Below are positions 30,469 to 40,429 of a stretch of 64,000 bases of DNA, piece by piece. Source of the stretch: Coenobita brevimanus (lineage: Eukaryota; Arthropoda; Malacostraca; Decapoda; Coenobitidae); assembly GCA_032717465.1 (NCBI GenBank), contig CM064715.1, positions 37,773,604-37,837,603 of the forward strand. The letters are read 5' to 3'. Numbering within the stretch: the first letter of the stretch is position 1; the number at the start of each line of letters is the position of its first letter. Made by a program: the position numbers and the translations under genes. The notes below the pieces were generated by a model. That model was not told the DNA's origin. It saw only the letters and a list, made by a program, of their open reading frames with translations, and did not search any database.

Positions 30469-31020
30469 TCCCAATTCACTGGCCTTTGTTCTCAGTGAAT
30501 TTACCTCAGCTGATAGCTCATCTATTTTTGTGGATTTTCTGTTTCTTTCTTTTATTAATTCCTCATTTTTTTTCCTTCTATCTGCGTAGCTCATTCTTGA
30601 ATTCTTAAATTTCCATTTGAAAAGGTCTTTCTAGCCTACTTACTCTTTCAACTAATTTATCGTAAGTTTCCTCTTCAACCAGGTCTGGGTAGAAGTCATC
30701 ATCCTGTTTTTTACCTTTGTCTCTTCTTAACATCTTCTAAAGGCATCTTTCCAAAATAAACCATCTTAAAGAAAAGATCTCTACTTACGGTTTTTGTATC
30801 ACTCTGTCGTTTGCCAACCTTGGTGTTGTCCAGCTGACGTAAGGAAATTAATTTTATTCCTTGACACTGATATTCTTACTTTAGTCAAAACTTCTTTGTA
30901 ATTTTTTGTTTTACTATGCTGAATCATCACCTGAATTAGCCTGATACGAGCTTGACCCATAAACAGATACCATTTAGGTATCTCCGGAGCGGAGCTCATG
31001 ATACACGTCCAACTCGTGTG
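30469..31020 (-). mobile_element. CR1-type LINE A, 5' part
   Basis: 5' UTR and ORF1 start of the LINE whose remainder is at 9567-11850. On the minus strand the ORF1 piece begins MSYADRRKKNEELIKERN and continues KIDELSAEVNSLRTKASELG up to the TGTACA at 30468, a charged coiled-coil-like stretch. An upstream open stretch (30999-30799) begins MSSAPEIPKWYLFMGQARIR. The 5' limit is near 31020, next to the tail of another CR1. Confidence 0.75.
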
Positions 31021-31032
31021 CTACTCACTACG

Positions 31033-32165
31033 TGTTCTTACCTAATTCTTACCTAATTGTATCTTTACAGGAATGAGTCAAGCTCGTACTGTCCCGTGTC
31101 TTACACCATATTTATCGTACATATCCTTAAATTTGTGAATTGTTTTGGCACACACTATTTCATTCGGTAGTGCATTCCATTGATCAATTGCTCTGTTTGG
31201 GAAACTTAATTTCCTTACGTCTTTATCACCTTTCTTCTTATGCAGTTTTTTGCAGTGTCCTCTTGCTGATGCTTCTCCATATGTTAAGTAATCATTTATG
31301 TCTATTTTCTCCTTCCCTGATATGCACTTATATAGCATTATCATGTCACCTCTTTTCCTTCTCTCCTGTAGTGTTGGTAGATTCAGTTTATTTAGTCAAT
31401 CTTCGTAGCTTAGGTCCCTTAAGCTTAGTATCCATCTTGTAGCGGCCCTTTGAACTTTTTCAATCTTGTCTATGTGTTTTTTGAGATGAGGACTCCAGAC
31501 TACCGATGCATATTCCAGGGTTGGTCTAATGAATGATGTTATTATCCTTCTTAGCATGTCTTCATTTATGTATGTGAATGCTATTCTCATATTTTCAAGC
31601 AGTGTATACATGTTCCGTACCTTCTCGCTGATGTGGTCAGCCGGAGATAGTCTGTTATTGATAATCACACCTAGGTCCTTCTCTCTTTCTGATGTGTATA
31701 GTTTTTTTTTTTTCCTAACTTATAATCCCAATCAGGTCTTTTTCCACTTTTACCAAACTTGATTACATGACACTTGTCCACATTAAATTCCATTTGCCAT
31801 GTATTACTCCATTCATGAAGTTTATTTAATTCTTCTTGTAGCTCTTTACAAGAGTCTGTGTTAGTAATTCTCCTTTGTATTTTTGCATCATCTGCAAACA
31901 TATTCAGATAGCTCTCATTTCCAGTGTTACTGTTTATATCATTTATATACACTAAAAACATGATTGGTGCCAGCACTAAACCCTGTGGTACTCCACTAGT
32001 CACTTCTTTCCATGATGAGTAGTTTCCTCTTAGTACTGATCTCATTTCTCTTTTTATGAGAAAATCTTGCATCCAACAAAACAGTTTGCCTCGAAGTCCT
32101 CCTTGATGGTACAGTTTCCATAAAAGTCTTTGATGTGGTACTGTGTCAAAAGCTTTCTTGAAATC
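31033..32165 (-). mobile_element. CR1-type LINE, 3' fragment D
   Basis: Same region as fragment C (24482-25609). It ends in the AATTAGGTAAG tail repeat at 31033-31060 and is 5'-truncated near 32165, next to (CA)n and (TA)n arrays. It abuts the 5' end of CR1 LINE A, so the two CR1 copies lie head-to-tail. Confidence 0.85.
31078..32165 (-). pseudogene. CR1 reverse transcriptase, C-terminal half (fragment D)
   Basis: At 32170-31690: YLDFKKAFDTVPHQRLLWKL (the first catalytic-aspartate motif), SGVPQGLVLAPIMFLVYIND, MFADDAKIQRRI and FNVDKCHVIKFGKSGKRPDW. After a shift in a T-run at about 31705, 31668-31396 reads DHISEKVRNMYTLLENMRIA and EKVQRAATRWILSLRDLSYE. After a further frame change near 31390, 31344-31078 holds FPNRAIDQWNALPNEIV. 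It is slightly longer at the 5' side than fragment C. Confidence 0.85.
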
Positions 32166-32189
32166 TAAATAGATACTAAATAGATACTG

Positions 32190-32217
32190 TGTGTGTACAT
32201 ACACACACACACACACA

Positions 32218-32267
<50 letters not shown>

Positions 32268-32270
32268 GTA
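32190..32270. repeat. (CA)n and (TA)n microsatellites
   Basis: (AC)n at 32199-32216 and (TA)n at 32220-32265, between CR1 fragment D and the plus-strand Jockey-type fragment. Confidence 0.9.
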
Positions 32271-32912
32271 ATATATCATGTCAGATCACTTGCTAAAACC
32301 GCCTCAAGGAAACTTGGATTATTGTACAGAGTCCGTAACTTCTTCGCCGATGAGCAGTTAGCTATAATTTATAAGAGTCATGTGCGCTCTCAGCTTGAAT
32401 ATTGCTCACCCTTGTGGAATGGTTGTGGAGAGGTTGCATTAAGACAACTAGACAAAATTCAGAATAAAGCTGTTAGAATCATTAACAACCCTGCCATTAC
32501 ATATAAACTACCTCCCCTGCAAGTAAGAAGGAATGTTGCCTCCCTTGCATTATTTTACAGATATTTTTTTGGCAAATGCTCAGACGAAGTTGCGTCCATG
32601 GTGCCACCTCTCCATGCCTTCCCTCGTGCTACACGGGCATCTGGTAACGCTCATGACTGGAATGTCACTCAACCACATTGCAGAACTTCTGCCTATCAGA
32701 ATTCTTTTATTCCCCGAACTGCATCTCTCTGGAACTCGCTTCCCCAGAGTTGTTTTCCTCCAAATTTCAACCTACAACTGTTCAAGTCTAATTCTTACAG
32801 ATATTTTATGAACAGAGGACACCAGTAATCTGGTGTATGGATTATTTTTTTTTCTCCATTTGTTTTTCCTTCCTCCGTTCTGTTATTTTAAAAAAAAAAA
32901 AAAAAAAAAAAA
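32271..32912 (+). mobile_element. Jockey-like LINE, family J2, 3' fragment
   Basis: Plus-strand C-terminal end of RT ORF, open from the microsatellite to TAA at 32826: VRSLAKTASRKLGLLYRV, HVRSQLEYCSPLWNGCGE, QLDKIQNKAVRIINNP, ASLALFYRYFFGKC and a SLWNSLPQSCFP stretch. The 3' UTR is short and ends in a 23-base poly(A) at 32890-32912. The protein differs from Jockey family J1 of 45909-49076 but has the same domain end. The lack of stops suggests a young or recently selected copy. Confidence 0.75.
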
Positions 32913-32924
32913 TAATATATAATT

Positions 32925-33088
32925 GCACAGTTGACCCTTGTGCGGTGTGGTGTGGTGAGGATCTGTCCGTTCTCCCCTTGGGGGCTAAGATGCGAATGAA
33001 TGTGTTTGAATGGATGAGTAAATGGGAAGTGTGTCGTCCTGTCTCGGCTACCTCCCTTTCCTTTGGGGAAGCAGCCTCGGTATATAGA

Positions 33089-33095
<7 letters not shown>
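32925..33095 (+). mobile_element. RTE-2 3' UTR fragment
   Basis: Matches 9395-9560: TGCACAGTTGACCC, CTTGGGGGCTAAGAT, AATGAATGTGTTTGAATGG, CTGTCTCGGCTACCTCC and GAAGCAGCCTCGGTATATAGA. It holds only non-coding 3' sequence and runs into a (TA)n array. Confidence 0.8.
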
Positions 33096-33127
<32 letters not shown>

Positions 33128-33209
33128 GTATGTGTAACAGACAGACAGACAGACAGATGGTAGATGGGGGAGGGAGGAGGTAGAGAAGCAAGGAGGGAAG
33201 CAGGGGTTG

Positions 33210-33256
<47 letters not shown>

Positions 33257-33306
33257 GGTAGATCAGGAAGGGAGGAGGTAGAGAAGAAAGGAGGGAAGCA
33301 GGGGTT

Positions 33307-33345
<39 letters not shown>
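33090..33345. repeat. Microsatellite cluster with duplicated (GA)n block
   Basis: (TA)n 33090-33122, (CAGA)5 at 33138-33157, and (GA)n at 33210-33254 and 33308-33343. The sequence GGAGGTAGAGAAG.AAGGAGGGAAGCAGGGGTTG precedes each (GA)n array, so the unit of about 100 bases is tandemly duplicated. Confidence 0.85.
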
Positions 33346-33890
33346 GTGAGGAGTGACCACTTGTCCCCTGGGAATGACCAGCCTTCCCGGGTCCTATGGC
33401 CAGGACAGAAAGGAGGTGAGGGATATGGATGGGGGGTTACGGTTCATATGAACGAAGATTTTGTACAAAAATTGAAAAAGAAAAAGAAACTTTCCGCTCA
33501 GCCCCCAAGTGTCCAGCTTTTAATGTCCATGACCTTACAGAAATCCTTCCAAGATATGACGCAATAGAACCAAAGTCATGTCCAGGACTTGGTCTTGTCG
33601 GGGATTTGGGAAAATGCCCCCTGGACAGGTACTTATGGACCCTATCCCAACCTAACTCTGAAAGCCACCAAATATCTCCCTATCGTGCATGCACAGCACC
33701 TATTTAAGACCCTATACACACAAATAAGGGACAAAAACCATGAAATAAATGAAAAGGAACCAGAGAGTGAGAAATTAGAAGTGAATATGGAAAATATTTA
33801 GCAGTGTACAGGGTACTTACGATACGTCCGTGGCCGTCGCGAAGATTAACCCGCCTCCTCTCAAGCTCTGACCATGGTAACATTGCACTT
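33346..33890. other. Unrecognised; short plus-strand frame
   Basis: The plus frame at 33429-33707 has a non-repetitive composition (YERRFCTKIEKEKE, then a KCPAFNVHDLTEILPRYD stretch), followed in another frame by DKNHEINEKEPESEKLEVN. No family is recognised. It could be a remnant of an element ORF or chance. Confidence 0.3.
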
Positions 33891-33894
33891 GAAG

Positions 33895-34280
33895 CACATT
33901 CAGTAATCCAGTATTGTGCTGCACCTATTCCTTTGCACTCAGAATTCTAGTTTCTTAACAATGCACAATCTTTCCTTATTTGTGCTGCACTTGAAACTCG
34001 CCAGTGTTGCACTCTGCACTTTATCTTTTGCACTCTGAATTCTAGTTTGATAACACTGCACAATCTTTTCTTACTTGCACTGCACTTGAAACTCGCCAGT
34101 GTTGCACACTGCACTTAATCCTTTGCACTCTGAATTCCATTTTCTTAACACTGCACTTTCTTTTCTTACTTGCACTGCACTTGAAACACACCAGAGTTGC
34201 ACTCAGCACTTAATCCTTTGCACTCTGAATTCTAATTTCTTAACACAGCACATTCTGTTCTTAACACTGCACAACAATGT
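33895..34280. repeat. 95-bp minisatellite, about four copies
   Basis: Unit starts TTTGCACTCTGAATTC recur at 33932, 34027, 34122 and 34217, an exact 95-base period. Each unit contains TTGCACTGCACTTGAAAC, so GCAC itself is over-represented. It lies 3' of the Tigger gene. Confidence 0.9.
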
Positions 34281-34471
34281 AAATTCCCATGTGGTCTAGT
34301 GGCGAGTTTTTGCTGTTTATTTACTGTCAGAGTCAGAGAGTAGGTGTTGCAGGTGCCTGAGGGGTGCACTGCTGGGACGTGGTGATGAACTACCCACTGC
34401 AGACAACTCATGAGATGGCCGCAAACTCACATCCAGTGGAGTTCCACTATGGCCGATGTGCTGGGTTGTGG

Positions 34472-36223
34472 CTAGGAGGTGGAAGACATGTCTTGGTGAG
34501 GAGGCATTGGTGTGGAGCCAGGGCTGGGCACGGCATGGGTCACGGGCCTGAAGAAGGTGTCAATGGTTGATTGACATAAGGAACGGTGATTCTGGTGATT
34601 GATGATGTGTTGCCTAAAAGCACCGACTTCCTCCACAAGTCCCAGGGGCCCCATCTCCTGGTCGCTGTCCGGGTGTTCAAGGTAGTCCAGAACGAACTCT
34701 ACGTGCTCCCGAAGTGCACTCAGTTTGGGGATGGCTGGAGTAGTGGTGCACTGAGAGGAGGCTGCATCAACCTTGCTGTCCTCATCGGAATCTTCCAGCT
34801 GGGTAATTGTACCTGCAACTGATGTGCAACTGATGATGCAATCTCAATATCAGACATGACCTGATACCCAGGATCGCCCTCATCGTCATCCAACCACTCA
34901 TGCATTTCGTCCATATCCACCTCATCACCTGTCGCACAAAGATGTGCATGGGAGTCATACACGTCAAAAAGCTAGAAAGTTGTGCGCCACATCAGCTCCA
35001 AGAACCAGATGAGATTAACTACTTTCCAGAGTCTTGACAGAGACTTCCCCCCATGCACTGGTCCAGTTGTAGATGGCTAACTTGAGATTGTAATGGAGAA
35101 GGTTTTCCACATTTCGCTGGCCTACCATGTCCCGTCCCTCCCAGAGCTCATCCTCATCCTCGAGAACAACCATCACCTCGTCCAGGAACTTCCAATGGTA
35201 CAGCCTCTCTGTTGCCACGATCACTCCTTGGTCCATTGGTAGGATGAGAGCAGTAGTATTAGGTGGCAAAAACAAGCACCTAATGCGGCCATTTTCAGCC
35301 ACCAACTCCTAGTCGGATGGATGCGCAGGTGCATTGTCCAGGAGAGCCTTTACCTGGTTGCGTGGTATTCCCAGCGTCTTCGTCTGATAATGAATGTCCT
35401 CCTTGATAAAGTGCTGATGAAACCAGTCTTTGAAGATCTTGGCTGTGAACCAAGCTTTCACAGAATGGTACCAAACGACAGGAAGGACATCCATCAACCC
35501 ATGAAGGCACCGAGGCTGCTTTGCACGGCCAACAATAATGGGCTTGAGCCGGTGCATGCTGCAAGCAATGGCACAACACAAAGCAGATATCCACTGCTTG
35601 GAGAGCTTGCATCCAGGTACACGCTTCTCTGTCTCCTCTGCTAGGGTGTTCATGGGCAGCGAGTGACAGAACAGACCAGTTTCATCAGCGTTGTAGACCT
35701 GACCGACAGTGAGGCCCTCCCTGTCGATCAAGCCCTTCACCTTCTGCCTAAATTTTTCTACTCCCTCCTCATTGGCATCCAAAGCTTTGCCATGGGCCTT
35801 ACGGTTGGTAAGCCCATGTTGTAACTTGAAAACAAAGAGCCACCCTTCGGATGCCTTGAAGTCTGGGATGTCATGTAACCTTGCGAACTTCTCAGCAGCA
35901 GCTTTCAGCTCCGTACCACGCACCAGCACACCAGCAGCACGTTGTTGATGATGCCAAATCAGCAAGGAGCAGTTGACTTCTGCAAACCTGGGAGGGTACA
36001 TAATCATCCTCTGCACATTGCATTTGGTCTTCAATGTGAAGTCTACCATGTACTGGGTGAGTTTGTTCTGGGATTTCTTGATATCAAACAAGGGATAGCA
36101 GGCCAGGTTGAATTCTCGGAGGATGCAGTAAGTCGACCATCCCCCGTCCACCTTCTCCAATATCTCCCTCTTCTTCTCTGGAGTCAGAACCACTTGTTTC
36201 CTCTTGTTGGGCAGCGGGGCCAT
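34472..36223 (-). pseudogene. Tigger/pogo-type transposase
   Basis: Minus-strand DDE transposase of the pogo/Tigger group, related to CENP-B and jerky. The start is ATG 36223 (MAPLPNKRKQVVLTPEKKRE), then a helix-turn-helix (EILEKVDGGWSTYCILREFN) and a CENP-B-type second module with LLIWHHQQRAAG. The DDE domain carries VYNADETGLFC and ALLDNAPAHPSD. A single in-frame TAG (35309-35311) follows; the same frame continues with RCLFLPPNTTALILPMDQGV, holding the third catalytic region. A second break near 35013 precedes an acidic C-terminal part (DEMHEWLDDDEGD) and a STIDTFF end motif near 34525. Recently dead: one nonsense codon blocks the catalytic core. Confidence 0.88.
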
Positions 36224-36532
36224 TGTCACACACATGAGTACGAGGCAGCAGAGGAACAGCAGGGCCTGCAGCAGGTAGGGCACCACCACAAAAGTGTGCA
36301 CATGGGCAGCCATAGCAACAAGCGTGCAGTCATGATGGTAGGTAGGCGGGAAATGGGGAGGATGCAAGGGCACTCTAACAGACGTTGGGTGAAGTACGCG
36401 CCAAAACACAGCTGCCCGTCACCACGTGGCAAATTCAAAGTAAGGTTGAAAACATGTCGTTTCTTTTATTTGTTTATGTTTTTTGGCCAATTTTGGTGTC
36501 TGAGGAAAAAGTCCAAAATGTCTGGGACTTGG

Positions 36533-36574
36533 GGTGTCCGGGACCTGGGTGTCCAGGTCTTACAGGGATTACTG
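36533..36574. repeat. Probable Tigger terminal inverted repeat, right end
   Basis: On the minus strand the end reads CAGTAATCCCTGTAAGACC, the CAGT start common in pogo/Tigger termini, with TA at 36575-36576 as the expected target. The matching left terminus was not found. It may lie beyond or within the minisatellite or be deleted. Confidence 0.5.
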
Positions 36575-36635
36575 TACATGTTCATGATCAGTGTAATATA
36601 ATGCTGCTCTTTTGTACAGCTAAAGATGGGTTTTG

Positions 36636-37969
36636 AAGGGTGATCATTCCCAACCCTCTAACTATCACCCAATTGCTTTAACATCCTGTGTCTTGAAAGT
36701 TTTTGAGTCTATTCATTAAAAAAAAAATAATAAAGCACCTTTCTTATCACAGCCTTCTTTCTAATCGTCAGTATATTTCCATCAGGGACATTTCACTGGC
36801 GATCTTCTCATCTTCCTTTCAGATTCCTGTTCATCCTCCTCTCGGGACTTTGGCGAAAGCTTTGCCATTGCACTTGACATCTCAAAGGCCTTTGATCAAG
36901 TCTGGCATAAATCTTTAACTTCCAAACTGCCCTCTTACGGTGTCTGTCCTATATTTCATCTCTATCACCAACTCTTCCTTTTATTCATCAATGACCTTCT
37001 AAGCTGTACATCAAACCTATCTACTCTAATGCTGATAACTCTACCCTTCACCTTTGCATTTGCTTCCCACAGCATCCATCTAAGCAGTTACATAAAAAAA
37101 AAACAAGGGAGGCTATAGCACCACCTAATGTCTGACTTGACTTGTATCTCTTACTGAGGTAAAATTAATCTTATTGTTTTTAATGCACCAAAATATCGGT
37201 TCTTACACCTATCAACCAAACAAAATCTTCCACAGGAGTACCTGCTAATGTCTAATAATATCCAGCTCAATCCTGCATCACCTTAAAACATACTTGGGGT
37301 TTCATTCTCTCGGGATTTATCTCGGAATGATCATATTACATCTCTTGTAAACTCTGCTTCCAAGAAATTAGGTGTGCTAAGCCAACTCCAAGCCTCCTTT
37401 ACCCCTGCACAGCTCTTGACTTTATACATGTGATTTGTTTGCCCCTGTGTAGGGTACGGCTCTCATGTGTGGGAAGGCTCCCTACATACAGCTCTATTCA
37501 ACAACGTGGAGGCAAAGGGTTCTCATCTCATTAACTCTGCTCCTCTTATTGGCTCCTTCAATCTCTGTCTCTTTGCCATACTGTTCTGTCTATTCTTTTC
37601 TATCGCTATTTCAATGGTCACTGCTCCTCTGAACAGTCTGCGTGCATCCATCCACCACTACAATGGGTGCATAGCACCTGTCTAGCAACAAACTCTCATC
37701 CCTTTTCTGTCCAACTCAATAAATGCAAGAATTAATCATTCCTCCCTTTTCTTCATGTATGCAACAGGTTAACTCTGAAACTGTCTCCCTCTCTGTATTT
37801 CCTACTTCCTATGATCTCCAGTCTTTCAAACGAAGTGTGTCCAGGCACCTCAAAATGAATGGATCTTGAATTTAGTTCTCTGTTGTACTGTTTGTTTTTT
37901 CTTGGCGGGAATGGTCTGCGGGCTCCTGGCTTTTGGTTCCTTCTTCCTTGCATTAAAAAAAAAAAAAAA
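36636..37969 (+). mobile_element. Jockey-like LINE, family J1, decayed plus-strand copy
   Basis: 5'-truncated and heavily mutated copy of the family at 45909-49076, opposite in orientation. Remnants of the RT are visible: NPSNYHPIALTSC near 36640, LSYHSLLSNRQY, IALDISKAFDQVWHKS near 36870-36910, a short IND stretch near 36990, and the C-terminal part with FYRYFNGHCSSE-like sequence near 37600. The 3' UTR (37860-37953) ends in a 16-base poly(A) at 37954-37969. It is more diverged than the other J1 copies and so probably older. Confidence 0.75.
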
Positions 37970-38636
37970 CTCCCAGGGTAGAGCACATTCTTCCTTTCCT
38001 GAGCTTTAAGGATTAACCTCGACTTCCTGTCCATAAAAGGCAGTTGTCACATTGAGGTTTTTGTAGGCAGTCACTTTCCAATCACTACATGCACAAGGGC
38101 ATTCATTTTTATGTTACAGGTCAGATCACTGGCTGTCCAAATGTGTCCATAATTAAAAATCTTGTCAAAACACAAAACTGATTCAATTAACTTGAATTTT
38201 GGTCCAAAGATAGCCACAGGCAGTGTGATCAGTGTCATGGCAACTACATTTCGTGACATTTGGGGGTTCTAAACAAAGATTCTCTTCAATCTATTGCCCA
38301 TTATAATGGAGAGACTTTATACATCTACTCTGGGTACTGAAATCTGTTTTTAAACCCTAAATGGCTGCCGGTATCAAACAACACTTCACTGTAGCATGGC
38401 CTGTGGCACTGAATTAATGCGATCTGTAAAAAACTGTGAACAGTTATGAGAAGAGGATGAAGGTCTGTGAAATGTTGACACTGACCTACTCTACCATCCA
38501 AATCACTCAGGGCATCAAACATCTCATGAATCAGTCATAAGTAGACGTCAGTCTTTCGCTCCTCTCAAGGCCAGCACTGTTGGCCTCTGCGCTCATGCCA
38601 GGGACTTACAAGCCTGAAATCAGGGCTGAACTCTTC
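37970..38636. other. No recognisable gene
   Basis: Spacer between the J1 poly(A) and the acidic start of piggyBac 2. It may include that element's 5' non-coding region, but no TTAA-flanked CCC terminus was identified. Confidence 0.5.
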
Positions 38637-40425
38637 CCTCAAGGATGGGGAGAGTGATGACGGCCACTTTGGATCTGAAGACGAGTGAGCAAGCAGCATT
38701 GATTACCCCTCAAATGATCATACAAATGAGTGGAACCAGACTCCAACTGAAGAGGACAATGATGATTATGATGAATCTGAGGACAAAGATGATGTTCCAC
38801 CTCCTTCTCGCCGCAAAACTGCTGCACCAGCAGCCAAGAAGGTGACAAAACAAATATTTCCTGCAATGAAGGCTGAGGTGGAGGCGAGCACGTCATAGGA
38901 ATGCTGGCAGCAGGAGCACAGCATGAGTTCCTCCTCCCTTGTTCCACTGTCACCACCACTTCCCTTCACCTCATGCGGCCTCTCACCATTCCGCGCAATT
39001 TCACTACCTGAGCCTGTACCAGTGCGATGGAGGTGAACAGGTTTTTCCATCAGACTATCAATGATGAAGAACAGCAAGGGACCTACAGGACATGGTTTTG
39101 GACTGACATGACACTGCCTTCATTTCACATGTTCTTGGTGCTGACAATGTTGATGCCTTTGGAGAAGAAACATGTGATTATTTAATACTGGATGACTGAT
39201 TTCTTACACACCTCAATGTATTTGGCAAGTACATTTCTCGAAACATGTACCAGAATACCCTTCATTTCCTTCACTTTCTCAGACAACACTACCATGGACC
39301 CTATAGACACTTTGCGAAAGATCAGGCTCATTTTGGAGAACCTCAAAGGCATGATAAAATGCTATTTTGGGGCTGTCTCAAAGGTTGTGACTGATGAGTC
39401 ACTAATGTTATTCCATGGCCATTTTTTTTTCAGGCAGTACATCCCACTGAAATGTCATCATTTTGGCACGAAAATATTTGTACTATGTGACTGTGAGACG
39501 GGTGTTGTCCTGGATATGATAATATACACCGGGGCAATGACTGAAATTACATATAATGATCATCTTGGCATTTCTGATGCTGTTGTGAAAAAAATGATGG
39601 AAGATTATGTGGGTAGTTACATACTCTACACAGATAATTGGTACACCTCTCCAGAACTGGCACTGCACCTGCTCACCATGGACATTGGGTGCTGTGGCAG
39701 TGCAGTCAAACTGACGTGGCATGCCAGTGTTCAGTACTGAGCAAGAGAGAGGCACTGTGGAGATGTAATGAAGCATTGATCCTCTTGCCCTGCAATGGCG
39801 AGACAAGTATGATGTGCACATGCAATGAACCGTGTATATATACAAGAGATCTCGCTGACACACGGAAAATAGATTGTGCAACAGGCGAATGCATTTGGAA
39901 ACCAAAAGCAGTCACAGGCTACAATCGTAACATGCACTTGGTTGATAAGAGTGACATGCAGATTGGTAGTGTGGAGTGTTTTCAACATTCTGTCAAGTGG
40001 TATAAAAAACTTTTTCCACTTGATAGGCATGTGAGTTCTGAATGCACATCACTATTACTGCCAGAAAACTGGACAGACAATCTCTATGAGGAATTTTGTT
40101 CATGACTGTGTTCGAAATCTTGCAGGAATATGGCCCACTGTCGTCAGCACCACGGAGGCATACAAGTACAATTTGTGACCAACCGGTCCAACTTGATGCC
40201 AAGGATTGGGTTGCTGTATATTTTCTAGAAAAGGTGCCGCCACCCAGTAAAGGCCAAGGACCAACAAGAGCTGGCAGGAGTGCCCAGGTACCGGTATGTT
40301 GCCACATTTGTGCAACAAAAGAGAGGTGGCAGCAATAGCGAAAACTTATCACCTGGCAGTGTCACAGATGTAAGGTGGCTCTCTGCCCTCTCTTCCCAGA
40401 GTACCATACCAATGTAAAGTATGAA
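38637..40425 (+). pseudogene. piggyBac-type transposase 2, decayed
   Basis: Plus-strand remnant of a second, clearly different piggyBac. The acidic N-terminus (38650-38880) reads EEDNDDYDESEDKDD, then basic and Ala-rich. The catalytic core at 39192-39740 has VVTDESLMLFHGHFF with the first aspartate, IPLKCHHFGTKIFVLCDCET and ILYTDNWYTSPEL with the second. After a frameshift near 39700, VTGYNRNMHLVDKSDMQIG holds the third. The cysteine-rich C-terminus is readable at 40300-40425 (CCHICATKERW and CHRCKVALCPLFPEYH). At least three frame changes are present. RTE-1 copy C begins 5 bases after the end of homology. Confidence 0.88.
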
Positions 40426-40429
40426 ATCT

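Noticed and set aside
33164..33349. Arg/Glu-rich frame
   Set aside because: Translation of (GA)n microsatellites.
33895..34280. CRISPR-like array
   Set aside because: The whole 95-base unit repeats; there are no unique spacers, and the genome is eukaryotic.
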